Positions 34,062-43,600 of a stretch of DNA of 64,000 nucleotides are shown here, one piece after another. Origin of the DNA: Cylindrospermum stagnale PCC 7417 (GTDB lineage: Bacteria; Cyanobacteriota; Cyanobacteriia; Cyanobacteriales; Nostocaceae); NCBI RefSeq assembly GCF_000317535.1, contig NC_020050.1, positions 111,215-175,214 on the forward strand, given 5' to 3'. The notes under the pieces were generated by a model. That model worked only from the letters and a program-made list of their open reading frames with translations. It was not told where the DNA came from and did no database searches. Position 1 is the first letter of the stretch, and each line of letters begins with the position of its first letter. Made by a program: the position numbers and the translations under genes.

Positions 34062-37000
34062 TCAAGAATTATCTACATCCATGGGAATTAGAGACAGATC
34101 ATAATCAACATCTGGGGGTTTGCGATTTAAATCCAGGCTATAGCGTCCAAATCGGTTGATATGTTTAGTCAGATATGGACTTAACGCCCCCATAATCTCC
34201 TCATCAATGGCATACCCTTCAGCAATTAATTCCTGCAAAATCCTCGTCATTTCAAAGACATTATAGAAAATTAAGCAATTTGAAACCAAATGGTTATACT
34301 TAATCATCTTGCGTTGTTCATCTCGATTATTACTAGGAATTAAACCTGATCCACCGAAACTGACCCATTTGGTAAAACCATTAAAAGATTCACTCTTATT
34401 TAATGCAGCTTGGATGGTAAGGCGTAACTTTTCATCAGATAAATATGACAACAAAAATCCTGTGCGAATCACTAGCCCTAGCTCAGAGAATGACTGATAG
34501 AGTCGATTATGTCTGCTATAAGTTCCTAACTTACGTAAAATGGTTGAGGCGGTAAATTTTCCCGCTTTAATTGAAAGAACAACCCGTAACATATCTGGCA
34601 AATGAGTCTCAATCAAATCCCAATCGACTACATCAGAAAAGAGACCATCAATATGGTGGTAACGAGACTCCTTAGTAGGACGATACAACTTTAAATCATG
34701 CCAGTTGCGAATGCGAGGCATTAAATTGATTCCCAACAAATAAGCCAACCCAAATACAGGCGCACTTTGACCTTGAGTATCAGCATGAATAACGTCAGGT
34801 TGAATTTCTGATTGATTATTTAACAAACCATCAAGAATATAAACGGCTTCCCATACACCACAAGGAATAAAATGACTAAATAAGGCAATATAAGTATCAG
34901 AAACATGATAATAACCAATGCCTCCATAACCACCATACCTAATGTGGTATTCTGCTAAAAGATTCTGCTCATAAATATCCCACTTTGTCCCATCGGCTGA
35001 AGCTCGTTTTCCAGTTCCCCAAAATTTAGGCAGAGAAAACCGATTATAAGCGTTAATAATTGAAGTAATCGCTTTATCTAAGGTTTCTTCAGTAATATGA
35101 CGCTGATTAACCCAAGCCACTTGTCGATGGTCAAACGCTCCTAAAGAACGGGCTGTTTGAGAAGCTCCTAAATGACAACCATAACAAAAAGTGGTAGTTA
35201 GATAACGAGCAATTGGATGGTCGATTTTAGCTTCATATCCTGAAATTGGGTGAAAGAAACGAGTCCAGTTTAACCAGAGTTCTGTATCGGTGAGAATATC
35301 CAGTATGTTAACTGGGTGCAGCCGTTCTCTGATGAGAGACTCAATCAATTTTACTTTTTCCTGGTTAACCTTCTTGTTAGTTTTTTGAATAATTGGTTTG
35401 CCATCTTCTAGGCGAACAAACTCATTTTTAGGAAAAGATTTATCTGTCTGGGATGCTACCTGAGAAAGCCACTCTTTTAAATGAACAACAAAGGCTTTTC
35501 CTTCAACAGGTAAATTGACTAATTCTCCATAGTTAGCAACTGTCGCCTTATAATCAGACCAAGAAATCTGCTGTTTTCGGTAATCAGCAAAGGCATCACT
35601 TCCTTCTACATATAAATCTCCTGATTTCAGTTCCCACATCACCTGTGAAAAAACACAAACCTCAAAATGCTTACGATTAATTCGTGTGGGGTAAGAATGA
35701 CGGTTTTTCTGGTTGGTGATTAATTGCCACCACTTCGTAGGTATCCAATCTAAGTTGAGTAAATTCCTGGTTTTTTCTTCAGCAGTACCTGGGTTTTCAA
35801 CTATGATTGTTTTTAACCAATCTTTGCGGCTTCCTTGATGCTTACTCAAAAATTCAATTGCTTCTTCTAAGGAAGTATCTTGGGTAGTTGACTGGAGTTT
35901 TACCCATCTGAGAATCTGAAAGAGAGTAGAACGATGACTTTTATAAAATCGCCACAGAAAAGGATAATAATTATTGCCTGCATAGGCAATATGAGCTTCA
36001 CAATCTTCTAGAAGCTGTTCGGGAGATTCGCCAATAACTGTTTCTATAGCAGTGAATTTTTGGGAGATTTGACCTTCACTGGAGTAAGCAATTACCACAT
36101 CTCTTAAGGTCGTAATTAATCTGTCACTTCTGGCTTGGTGTTCTTGACGATAACGCGTTAATGCCTCCTGTCCATAGAAATGAATCTTGAGCATTCTTTT
36201 AATGAACATCTCCGCAATATCATCCAGTGTTCTTGCGGCTTGAATGGCAATTAAAGTTAATGTCAATGTATAACGTTTATTAAGTTCTAGCTCTTTCATG
36301 CGTGCCGCATCTAAGGTCATAGCTTCGGCTGCAAAATATTTAACCTTGCTATCAGGAATATCTGTTAATAGTTTCTGAGCTGGATTAATTTCATCTATCC
36401 ATTTCAACCGCTCGACTAATGCTTTTAAATTCTTGAGTATGGGTTTACCAGCGTCTTGTTTGAGTTCATACCAAGGAGTTTTGAGATTGAGAATACTCGT
36501 CTCCAATAACCCATCTAGCATGACCTTAGTTTCTAGATTTAAACCATCTGCTACTTGTCGATAAAAGATTTGAGAAATAGTTGCTCTAACTCTTCTAGCT
36601 GCACGAACTAAAGTTGTGAAAATAGGTAATTCATACTGGTGATGAACTAATTCTTCAATCGCTACATTGATTAAGTCAGCTAGGTCATTTTTGGTTTGTG
36701 CTGCTTGTGCCATTGATTTGACGATAATTCGCCTTGCACCGACACCATAGGGGATGATTTTGAGATAATCCCGAATTAGAGTTAAATGTCGCCAGCGTGT
36801 TCCTGATCTATCATAATTCTCCAACTTTTGGGGAATAAAGTTGATTTTAACTGCCTCAACAATGTGCTTAATAATTGCATCAGGCACATTTTTGACTAAA
36901 ACAAAGTATCCCAATCGCTGAAAAGTTTTTAACAGCACTAAAAAACCTAATTTGGCAACTTTACCTTTGGTATGTTGGCTGGCAAACTGAAGTTCAAGGT

Positions 37001-37085
37001 CAGTTGGGGTATAAATTTCTAAGAGTTCTTTGGAACTAATCTGGTTTTTCAGTCGGGGATAGGCAGTTTCAGCAAGACTTGGCAC
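34062..37085 (-). CDS. tnpA: Tn3-family transposase
   Basis: 1007 residues, the normal length. The N-terminal DUF4158-type DNA-binding region (about 1-170) is followed by the large DDE transposase domain in the C-terminal 400 residues: ASADGTKWDIYEQNLLAEYH, then VIHADTQGQSAPVFGLAYLL and NVFEMTRILQELIAEGY. These carry the expected acidic triad. No frameshift is seen, so the transposase is probably active. It catalyses replicative transposition and forms co-integrates that the neighbouring recombinase would resolve. Confidence 0.95.
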   Translation of the reverse strand: MPSLAETAYPRLKNQISSKELLEIYTPTDLELQFASQHTKGKVAKLGFLVLLKTFQRLGYFVLVKNVPDAIIKHIVEAVKINFIPQKLENYDRSGTRWRHLTLIRDYLKIIPYGVGARRIIVKSMAQAAQTKNDLADLINVAIEELVHHQYELPIFTTLVRAARRVRATISQIFYRQVADGLNLETKVMLDGLLETSILNLKTPWYELKQDAGKPILKNLKALVERLKWIDEINPAQKLLTDIPDSKVKYFAAEAMTLDAARMKELELNKRYTLTLTLIAIQAARTLDDIAEMFIKRMLKIHFYGQEALTRYRQEHQARSDRLITTLRDVVIAYSSEGQISQKFTAIETVIGESPEQLLEDCEAHIAYAGNNYYPFLWRFYKSHRSTLFQILRWVKLQSTTQDTSLEEAIEFLSKHQGSRKDWLKTIIVENPGTAEEKTRNLLNLDWIPTKWWQLITNQKNRHSYPTRINRKHFEVCVFSQVMWELKSGDLYVEGSDAFADYRKQQISWSDYKATVANYGELVNLPVEGKAFVVHLKEWLSQVASQTDKSFPKNEFVRLEDGKPIIQKTNKKVNQEKVKLIESLIRERLHPVNILDILTDTELWLNWTRFFHPISGYEAKIDHPIARYLTTTFCYGCHLGASQTARSLGAFDHRQVAWVNQRHITEETLDKAITSIINAYNRFSLPKFWGTGKRASADGTKWDIYEQNLLAEYHIRYGGYGGIGYYHVSDTYIALFSHFIPCGVWEAVYILDGLLNNQSEIQPDVIHADTQGQSAPVFGLAYLLGINLMPRIRNWHDLKLYRPTKESRYHHIDGLFSDVVDWDLIETHLPDMLRVVLSIKAGKFTASTILRKLGTYSRHNRLYQSFSELGLVIRTGFLLSYLSDEKLRLTIQAALNKSESFNGFTKWVSFGGSGLIPSNNRDEQRKMIKYNHLVSNCLIFYNVFEMTRILQELIAEGYAIDEEIMGALSPYLTKHINRFGRYSLDLNRKPPDVDYDLSLIPMDVDNS

Positions 37086-37144
37086 GGACGTTAAAATTCT
37101 CTATGATTAAGGGGTAGTGCGAATTTAAGTTTAAAAGATACAAG

Positions 37145-37197
37145 CCTCTCGTTTGAGGTAATTTATAACTTTGCCTAGTTCGTCTCTTTTTAGGCAA
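37145..37197. promoter_or_regulatory. putative resolution site of the Tn3 element
   Basis: Between the divergent tnpA and recombinase genes lie two inverted repeats: CCTC-TCGTTT-GAGG (37145-37158) and TTGCCTA (37171-37177) facing TAGGCAA (37191-37197) with a 13-bp spacer. The second has the shape of a tyrosine-recombinase core site, as in TnpI/IRS systems. The divergent promoters must also lie here. Confidence 0.5.
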
Positions 37198-37223
37198 TGT
37201 ATGCTGGAGATAGCAACTAAGAC

Positions 37224-37859
37224 ATGAGGATTTGGCCCATGTCTACCCACACTACTCAACTTCCATTTTCGGCAAAGTCAACTAACTACTCGACTCCACC
37301 AGCTAAACGCCCATCTACACGCCAACGAGAATATTTGCGACCGAAAGAAGTTGATGCCATGATCTGTGCGGCTCGTTCTATCGGTCGGCACTCTGTGCGG
37401 GATGCAGCGATGATTTTACTCATGTTCCGGCATGGACTTCGTACTGCTGAGTTAGTTGCGCTCAAGTGGTCACAAGTAGATTTGTCAGAGGGTTATATCG
37501 ACATTCGTCGTCTCAAACATGGGCATGATACTGTTCATCCGTTACGCGCTCCAGAATTAAGAGCCTTGCGTCAATTGCAACGCGATTATCCTGATACTCC
37601 CTATGTTTTTGTGTCTGAGCGTAAAGCTCCACTATCAACTAGAGCCGTTCGTCACATTATCGCACGCGCTGGCGAGCGCGCTGGAATCACTGAACCAGTT
37701 CATCCCCATCAATTGCGCCATGCTTGTGGCTACTATTTAGCAGCCCAGGGTCATGATACCAGAGCAATTCAAGATTACTTGGGACACAAGAATATTCACC
37801 ACACCGTGCGTTACACGCAAATGTCTCCCCAGAGATTTGAATCTTTTTGGACGGACTGA
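37224..37859 (+). CDS. tyrosine recombinase of the Tn3 element (TnpI-like resolvase)
   Basis: 211 residues (or 206 from the ATG at 37239). It is a catalytic domain with R73 (HGLRTAEL), K98 (RRLKHGHD), H162 and R165 (HQLRHACG), H188 (LGHKN) and nucleophile Y197 (VRYTQ). The N-terminal core-binding domain is very short, as in the small recombinases often carried by cyanobacterial Tn3 elements. Its place opposite tnpA and inside the terminal repeats indicates that it resolves transposition co-integrates. Confidence 0.9.
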   Translation: MRIWPMSTHTTQLPFSAKSTNYSTPPAKRPSTRQREYLRPKEVDAMICAARSIGRHSVRDAAMILLMFRHGLRTAELVALKWSQVDLSEGYIDIRRLKHGHDTVHPLRAPELRALRQLQRDYPDTPYVFVSERKAPLSTRAVRHIIARAGERAGITEPVHPHQLRHACGYYLAAQGHDTRAIQDYLGHKNIHHTVRYTQMSPQRFESFWTD

Positions 37860-38127
37860 ATATATCTACAATCCTTTGTGTGTAACCATTTCACTCAATA
37901 TGGCGGAATTTTTTACGAATCGTTGCAATACCCCAAAACGCTGTAACTATTGCTGTATCTGCGTTATAGATACCTAATTAGCAGGAATTAGTGAAAAATT
38001 ACTGCTTAATTTGTGCTATGTGGTTATATTAGTTGACGATGGCTGCCACTGTCAACACTAAGTTGAAAATACCAAATCACTATTGTCCAGTTTTATGCTT
38101 GAATCATGGTGTAGACAAGTGTTGATA

Positions 38128-38307
38128 ATGGCAGCTAGAAAACCACGTATTATGTTCACCTGTTCCGAAGAAACAAAACAGGTTTTGGAGGAATGGTCAG
38201 AAGATGAAGGGCGTACTATGAGCAATTTAGTGGAAAGAATCGTAGTAGATGCGATCGCCAACCGTAACGCCCAAAAACAACCCAAGCATGAGAAAGAGGC
38301 ATCATAA
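38128..38307 (+). CDS. CopG-like ribbon-helix-helix protein
   Basis: 59 residues from the ATG at 38128; an in-frame ATG at 38083 adds 15 residues without RHH character. MAARKPRIMFTCSEETKQVL then EEWSEDEGRTMSNLVERIVV is a clear RHH fold. Inverted TGTCAACACT (38050-38059) and AGTGTTGATA (38118-38127) lie directly before the start and are good operator candidates. As with the RHH gene at 20241, it precedes a CyRepA1 backbone copy, so both may act in plasmid copy control or partition. The DNA from 37935 to 38049 shows nothing else. Confidence 0.7.
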   Translation: MAARKPRIMFTCSEETKQVLEEWSEDEGRTMSNLVERIVVDAIANRNAQKQPKHEKEAS

Positions 38308-38323
38308 CCAAGGTAAGTAAATT

Positions 38324-38413
38324 ATGATTCAAGCCTTATCTAAAACCAAACCAGTAACCTTACCAGGACGTATCTATGATTCAAGGAAAATTAGAAGTAA
38401 CCATAAAAATTAA
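38324..38413 (+). pseudogene. possible N-terminal scrap of an Uma2-type protein
   Basis: The short frame MIQALSKTKPVTLPGRIYDS resembles the first residues of Uma2-family (restriction-endonuclease-like) cyanobacterial proteins up to VTL, then ends after 29 codons inside the next gene. It might also be a leader peptide for that gene. Weak evidence. Confidence 0.25.
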
Positions 38414-38678
38414 CCAACTCCCAGAAGCTAAGACGGTAGAGAACGGCTGGCAACAGTTCGAGGTAGACTGTGACGGGCGTATCCTCAGCATCACAGTTAA
38501 ACCCAAAATGTGGAAGAAACTGACTGATGCTCAAGCCAACTATCCCCAGTGGGTAGCTGCGATTGCTGGTAAGCTCGGTCAACAAACGGAAACCGGCTTT
38601 GTACTGGAGGAACCTAATATCCAGACTTTTGAAAAAAAGGTGAAGGCAGAGGCGACAGATGCGGCTGTTGTCACTTGA
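38376..38678 (+). CDS. small conserved plasmid protein (FinO-like fertility-inhibition label in databases, from memory)
   Basis: 100 residues. MIQGKLEVTIKINQLPEAKT, then NGWQQFEVDCDGRILSITVK and PQWVAAIAGKLGQ, looks like the small cyanobacterial plasmid proteins that I recall being labelled fertility inhibition FinO-like. It has a beta-rich N-terminal half and a helical, lysine-rich end. If the label holds it would bind RNA and limit transfer; this is not shown by any motif here. It is downstream of the RHH gene, possibly one transcript, and about 740 bp before the second rep gene. Confidence 0.6.
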   Translation: MIQGKLEVTIKINQLPEAKTVENGWQQFEVDCDGRILSITVKPKMWKKLTDAQANYPQWVAAIAGKLGQQTETGFVLEEPNIQTFEKKVKAEATDAAVVT

Positions 38679-38770
38679 GCAAAAGCGAATACCACAACGG
38701 GGTAATCACAGCTAAAAAGAGGGTGTCACCAGCACGCTTGATTACCCTGTACCCTGTTCAACAGATGTAG

Positions 38771-39415
38771 CGAAATTTAAAGTGAAAAATCAAACAAATG
38801 TTAGATTGCATGAGTCCCAAACTTCTGTAAGATCAGGCTACTACTTAAATGAAGCAAATAACTTATGTGAAGAGATAACAGCGCCAAAAATGCCAAAAGG
38901 ACAAAACGCACACTTATAGTACACGCTTTGTCCCTTCATACGAATGGCACATCTGACTTTGCTCAATCAGAGCGGGGTTAATTTCAAAGAAACCAAAGAA
39001 GTGGGTCTTAGTTTGGCCGCTAGCTCCACCAATTGGCTTTCCTGAGATTATTTTGTGCTGCACCATGCGGGAGCAGGTGCTTCTCATTCATATTATACGA
39101 GTCGCCGCTGCAAAGGAATCCGTTTCTAGAGGAATGTTTTTAGAAAACAAATGAGCAGATTTAAGATTTACGCAAGAGAATTACTGGTTGAGACAGAGTG
39201 TGATGTGTGGGATGCGCCGTGCAGTAAGAGTTTTGGCGTTTTCTCTACGAACTGCACCAAGCCAAGAGATTTTTAAACAACCTGTGTAAGTCCTGAAATT
39301 ATTTGTTCCTCTCCCAGAATAGCCAGCATCAAGCAACGCAGCAGATTTCGTAGATATGTAAGTGCAGCACGAATAACCCCCTCTGATACTCAACCAAGTA
39401 TCCGGGGAATCTACC
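38771..39415 (+). promoter_or_regulatory. conserved leader of the second CyRepA1, candidate origin/control region
   Basis: Matches 20534-21177 with scattered substitutions. The 35-base hairpin is kept at 38899-38933 (stem GGACAAA / TTTGTCC), with a C-to-T change in the loop side. The small GCACC/GGTGC hairpin of copy 1 is altered here (GCACCATGCGGGAGCAGGTGC). There is no gene. Confidence 0.45.
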
Positions 39416-42400
39416 GTGTTAACTGACAGCCAACTAACATACTCCACACCAGAAATTTATCAACCCCACTGGGACGAATGGCTCTCAAGTGCCATTGACC
39501 CAGAACTGATCACCGCCAACCTGCTCACGCTCTGGGGAACAACCCCCTACGAATATCTGTTCTACAGCCCCAAAATCTCACGCCGCAACGACGGACGCTT
39601 ACGGGACGGGGACTTAAGGAACTATCGCCACATAGAACACGGGGGCTGGTGGTGTAACGGCATTGACCCCCTGAACAACTACCAACCAATGTTATGGGGG
39701 TGCTTCAAGCCCGATAAGCCCCGGCGCAACAAGCAGAAAATTCACAAATTCATCAAATACGAGCATCCCTACAAAGAAGCAACCAGGGCCTTCTTCCCGT
39801 ACGTCACCGATAAAATTTGGGCAAAAATCTCGAACCGCTGCGGCATCCCGATTACAGAAGAAGATAGACTTCACCCTGGTGGCTTCTGGCATTGGGTTTG
39901 GCTGCACAACGTCCCAGTAATCATTGTAGAAGGCGTAAAGAAAGCAGCAGCATTACTTTCTGCTGGCTATGCGGCGATCTCACTACCTGGAGTCAACGGT
40001 GGCTACCGCACCCCCAAAGATGAAGATGGGAACGCCATTGGTAAGCCCTACCTGATTCCCGACATCAAACACTTTGCCACACTAGGCAGACAAGTAAATA
40101 TTTGTTTCGACCATGACAGCAAAGCAGAAACTCGCCAACGGGTAAGAACCGCTATTAACCGCATGGGCAGCTTACTCATTGGTGCTGGCTGTGAAGTTAG
40201 GGTGATAGATTTACCCCCAGATGATGGGGAGCAGGGGAGAGAGCAAGAGAGCAAGAGAGCAAGAGAGCAAGAGAGCAAGAGAGCAGGGGGGCAGGGGAGA
40301 AATCTTTCTCTCCCTCCTCAACCCAAGAGCCTGAAAGGGGTGGATGATTTCATTGCCGCATTGGGTCAAGACGCATTCCACGCCCTGTACAACACAGCCG
40401 AAGTGCTAGAGATGTGGCAAATTCGGCTGTCCACCTTGCTAACTTACCCCCCAGCCATCGCCTTTAACCAACGGTTTCTGGGAGAAATTCTCATCCCCGC
40501 AGGTGAAAAGCTCATCGTCCTCAAAGCACCCAAAGGCACAGGCAAAACCGAATGGCTGGCAAGTGTTGTAGCCAGAGCACATGACCAGGGGCAAAGAGTT
40601 TTAGTGATAACCCACCGCATCCAATTAGGTGAAGCCCTGTGTAATCGGTTTGGCGTCAATTACGTCACAGAAATTCACGATTCAGAAACAGGGGACTTAC
40701 TTGGTTACGGAGTTTGTATTGACTCCCTACATACAGAGAGCCAAGCCAAATTTAATCCCAACGACTGGTCTAACGATATCGTGATCATCGACGAAGCCGA
40801 CCAAGTATTCTGGCATCTGTTAAACTCCGGCACTGAAGTATCTAAACGCCGTGTTGCTGTCCTTGACAATCTGAAAAAATTAGTTCAAAACGTCCTCAGC
40901 AGCCCACAGGGCAAAATCTACCTCTCCTCTGCCGATTTAAGCGATGCTGACGTAAATTATATCCGCTCCCTGGCCGGGGGAATTCACATTAACCCCTTTG
41001 TAATTCTTAACAATTATCAGCCCCAATCTGGGAATTGTTATAACTACCAAGGTAACGACCCCAGGAATTTAATTGCTGCATTGGATAAGGCCCTGGCTCT
41101 TGGTGGTGGACATCATCTACTGTGCTGTTCTGCCCAAAAAGCCAAATCCAAATGGGGTACACAGGCTTTAGAGGCACGTTACCGACGTAAATTCCCGCAT
41201 TTACGCATTTTGCGGATTGATAGCGTCAGCGTGGCAGACCCTAGTCACCCCGCTTATGGATGTATTGCTCACCTCAATGAAATTTTGACAGAATATGACT
41301 TGGTTATTGCCTCACCTAGCCTAGAAACTGGGGTGTCCATTGATATCAAGTCCCATTTCTCAGCAGTCTGGGGAGTTTTCCAGGGCGTCCAAGCTGTGAA
41401 CTCTGTGCGGCAAATGCTGGCACGACTGCGGGAAAACGTTGACCGCCATATTTGGGTGAGAAAGCAGGGGCTAGGAGTGATTGGGAATGGCTCTACGTCG
41501 ATGGGGGTACTGCTGGCTAGTCAACACGCAGCCACAAGAGCGAATATTGCCTTATTGTCAGCGGCGGATAATGCTGATTACAGCTACATTGATGAGAATT
41601 TTCAACCAGAATCTCTACAAACTTGGGCAAAACGTGCTTGTGTGATTAATGCCCAAACTAAATGTTACCGTGACTCGGTGCTGCAAGGTTTGGCTGATGA
41701 TGGTTATACAATTATTGATGCAGATAATTTGAAACTGGACTCTAAGGAAACTGAGCAGGTTTTCAATGAGGTACAGAATGCTGCTGAGGAATTGCACACT
41801 ACTCAGTGCGAGGAAATTGCAACTGCTGAAAAGCTCTCAGACGCTGAACTCAAAAAACTGTCAGAAAAACGGGCTAAAACTAAGAGCGAACGCCAGCAGG
41901 AGCGTAAAGCTGATATATCCCAGCGTTATGGGGTGGAAGTAACACCGGAAATTGTCAGAAAGGATGATTCTGGTTGGTATCTACAGCTGCGGCTGCATTA
42001 TTATTTAAACCTTGGGCGTAAGTTTTTGGTAGCCCGTGATGCTTCCAAGGCTAAAGCGCAAGTTGAGAAGGGCAATAATGCTATCTGGAAACCAGATTTT
42101 AACCGGGGGCAGATGCTACCTGCGGTGCTGTTACTGGAAGAATTGAATGTTTCGCAGTTGTTTAATGCTGAGGTGGAGTGGAGGAGTTCTGATGCTGGGT
42201 TGCAGAAATTGCGATCGCTGGCTGTACAACATAAGCAGGTGATTAAGAATTTCCTGGGGGTTTCTATTTCTGAAAAGGATAGTGCGATCGCGATCTGCCA
42301 GAAGTTCCTGAAAAAGTTAGGGCTGAAGCTGTCCTATCTTGGTAGGTTTGGGACTAGGGAAAATCGCGAACGGGTTTATAAGTTTGTCCCACCCCAGGAT

Positions 42401-42466
42401 GAGCGGGAAACTATTTTCCAAGGGTGGCTACAGAGGGATGAAGCTACGAGTTCATCTAAAGCGTGA
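39416..42466 (+). CDS. CyRepA1-type plasmid replication protein, copy 2
   Basis: 1016 residues, GTG start. It has the same domains as copy 1: DUF3854/Toprim part with VIIVEGVKKAAAL and FDHDSKAE, a P-loop helicase with LKAPKGTGKTEW and IVIIDEADQVF, and a charged helical C-terminus. After VIDLP a low-complexity stretch rich in EQESKRA replaces the short AGAEK linker of copy 1; the frame is kept. The C-terminal end also differs (RDEATSSSKA). Both copies look functional, so the molecule could carry two origins, or one may be silent. Confidence 0.85.
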   Translation: MLTDSQLTYSTPEIYQPHWDEWLSSAIDPELITANLLTLWGTTPYEYLFYSPKISRRNDGRLRDGDLRNYRHIEHGGWWCNGIDPLNNYQPMLWGCFKPDKPRRNKQKIHKFIKYEHPYKEATRAFFPYVTDKIWAKISNRCGIPITEEDRLHPGGFWHWVWLHNVPVIIVEGVKKAAALLSAGYAAISLPGVNGGYRTPKDEDGNAIGKPYLIPDIKHFATLGRQVNICFDHDSKAETRQRVRTAINRMGSLLIGAGCEVRVIDLPPDDGEQGREQESKRAREQESKRAGGQGRNLSLPPQPKSLKGVDDFIAALGQDAFHALYNTAEVLEMWQIRLSTLLTYPPAIAFNQRFLGEILIPAGEKLIVLKAPKGTGKTEWLASVVARAHDQGQRVLVITHRIQLGEALCNRFGVNYVTEIHDSETGDLLGYGVCIDSLHTESQAKFNPNDWSNDIVIIDEADQVFWHLLNSGTEVSKRRVAVLDNLKKLVQNVLSSPQGKIYLSSADLSDADVNYIRSLAGGIHINPFVILNNYQPQSGNCYNYQGNDPRNLIAALDKALALGGGHHLLCCSAQKAKSKWGTQALEARYRRKFPHLRILRIDSVSVADPSHPAYGCIAHLNEILTEYDLVIASPSLETGVSIDIKSHFSAVWGVFQGVQAVNSVRQMLARLRENVDRHIWVRKQGLGVIGNGSTSMGVLLASQHAATRANIALLSAADNADYSYIDENFQPESLQTWAKRACVINAQTKCYRDSVLQGLADDGYTIIDADNLKLDSKETEQVFNEVQNAAEELHTTQCEEIATAEKLSDAELKKLSEKRAKTKSERQQERKADISQRYGVEVTPEIVRKDDSGWYLQLRLHYYLNLGRKFLVARDASKAKAQVEKGNNAIWKPDFNRGQMLPAVLLLEELNVSQLFNAEVEWRSSDAGLQKLRSLAVQHKQVIKNFLGVSISEKDSAIAICQKFLKKLGLKLSYLGRFGTRENRERVYKFVPPQDERETIFQGWLQRDEATSSSKA
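40217..40335 (+). repeat. in-frame short tandem repeat insertion in rep copy 2
   Basis: Between DLP and KGVDDF of the replication protein lie six or so GAGCAAGA octamers (about 40240-40285) flanked by GCAGGGG boxes. Copy 1 has only a few codons here. G/A-rich STRR-like arrays of this kind are common in Nostocales genomes. It encodes a charged linker between the Toprim-like and helicase domains. Confidence 0.8.
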
Positions 42467-42685
42467 AAATGTCTCGGTTGGTGTCCACCCTCAATAATAA
42501 GAGATTAATACATTAATCCTGGACACCTGGACACCTGGACACGGACTCACATAACGTTTCCCCAAATGTAAATCGGGATGACGACATTCAGGACGAACTA
42601 TTGCTGATAATTGTGGTGAAAATTGCTCACCGGAGAGAAGTTTACCGATAGAGAACCAGTATGAACTTTAAAGTCAGGGAGTCAC
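42467..42685. other. intergenic stretch after rep copy 2
   Basis: It contains a short triple direct repeat of TGGACACC (about 42519-42541) shared in part with the end of rep copy 1, and no gene. The copy-2-specific insertion carrying the Doc/AbrB genes begins in this stretch. Confidence 0.4.
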
Positions 42686-43081
42686 CTAGTCATGTTGAAT
42701 AGAATTCTTTTGAAGCCATTGGGCTATTGATTCTTGAGTTTCAGAACCTGCGGCCAGTCGTTCCATTACCAAGACAACTTCCGTCTCTGGAACATCCAAT
42801 GAATATCCATTTAATTCAAGAAAGGTAGCCATCACTACGAAAGCTACCCGTTTATTACCGTCTATAAAAGCATGGTTTTTGGCAAACCCATAACCATAAG
42901 CCGCAGCCAAATCAAATATGGTGGGTGTAGGCTCACCATAAGCCAGCAAATTCTTCGGTCTATCTAAACTAGCTAAAAACAAATTGTTATCTCGTACACC
43001 AGCAAGACCACCATGCTGTGCTAATTGGTCTTCATGCATAGCTCTAACAATTGTTTCATCTAGCCAGAAAAGTCCATTCAT
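42686..43081 (-). CDS. doc: Doc-type Fic toxin
   Basis: 131 residues, the length of Doc (death on curing) proteins. The Fic active site HAFIDGNKR (H70, F72, D74, G75, N76, K77, R78) is intact. Doc phosphorylates and inactivates EF-Tu, and related Fic proteins transfer AMP; the short form here argues for Doc-like chemistry. The start overlaps the antitoxin stop by 4 bases (ATGA). The pair is present only in copy 2 of the backbone and would stabilise the plasmid by killing cells that lose it. Confidence 0.9.
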   Translation of the reverse strand: MNGLFWLDETIVRAMHEDQLAQHGGLAGVRDNNLFLASLDRPKNLLAYGEPTPTIFDLAAAYGYGFAKNHAFIDGNKRVAFVVMATFLELNGYSLDVPETEVVLVMERLAAGSETQESIAQWLQKNSIQHD

Positions 43082-43302
43082 TTCCCTAACTCATGAAGTG
43101 CATTCCTGTATTTAGTGCTGACTTTTCTGTATGCCTCCATTGCCTTGTCAAATTCAGGATTACAGGCAGTCACATGAATACCAGAGGGAGTTTCAGTGAC
43201 AAATACGCTGTCGCCTTCTTGTACCCTAAGTTTTTGCAGAGCTTCTTTAGGTAGTGTTACACCCAAGGAATTTCCAATTCTCCGAATTTTTAAGGTGTAC
43301 AT
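43078..43302 (-). CDS. AbrB/MazE-like antitoxin
   Basis: 74 residues. The N-terminal swapped-hairpin AbrB fold is readable: KIRRIGNSLGVTLPKEALQK then LRVQEGDSVFVT. The C-terminal tail (AMEAYRKVSTKYRNALHEL) would wrap the toxin. It precedes and overlaps doc, the usual antitoxin-first order, and probably represses its own promoter. Confidence 0.9.
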   Translation of the reverse strand: MYTLKIRRIGNSLGVTLPKEALQKLRVQEGDSVFVTETPSGIHVTACNPEFDKAMEAYRKVSTKYRNALHELGK

Positions 43303-43409
43303 AAATTAATCGCCTAATCGCCTCCTTCTAGGAGTAATACTATTGTAATAACATACTTTGACGACATTTGTTTCAGTATTTATTGAGAATTTATTGATTT
43401 TGATGCCTA

Positions 43410-43600
43410 CTATTTGCGGTCAGTCCCCAAATGTTTTTCAACCCGCTGTAGCTTGGTATAGCTGTAGTTGGTCTGTTTCCATATTCCCCGTAAATAGCTG
43501 GTGATATCATTGGAGATTTTCACCGGAATAACTTGATTAACCACAAAGAAAAACACCAAAAAAAGCAACGAAGTGAGAGACGCTATCCTCCAGTATTTCC
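43410..43600 (-). pseudogene. detached membrane-anchor end of the coiled-coil protein, copy 2
   Basis: The C-terminal membrane segment and tail of the copy-1 protein (SLTSLLFLVFFFVVNQVIPV onward) are present here but out of frame with the rest, because copy 2 has four instead of five T's at 43626-43629. Read separately it has no start. The very end also differs (GTDRK rather than GTEPKRQK). Confidence 0.7.

Larger units (their letters stand above)
33959..37934. mobile_element. Tn3-family transposon with 37-bp terminal inverted repeats
   Basis: The left end GGGGTATTGCAACGATTCAT (33959-33995) and the reverse complement of the right end (37898-37934) differ at only two of 37 positions. Inside are tnpA (minus) and a divergent tyrosine recombinase with a putative resolution site between them; no passenger genes. 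The 5-bp flanks differ (AATAT left, AAAAC right), so the expected target duplication is absent. Confidence 0.9.
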
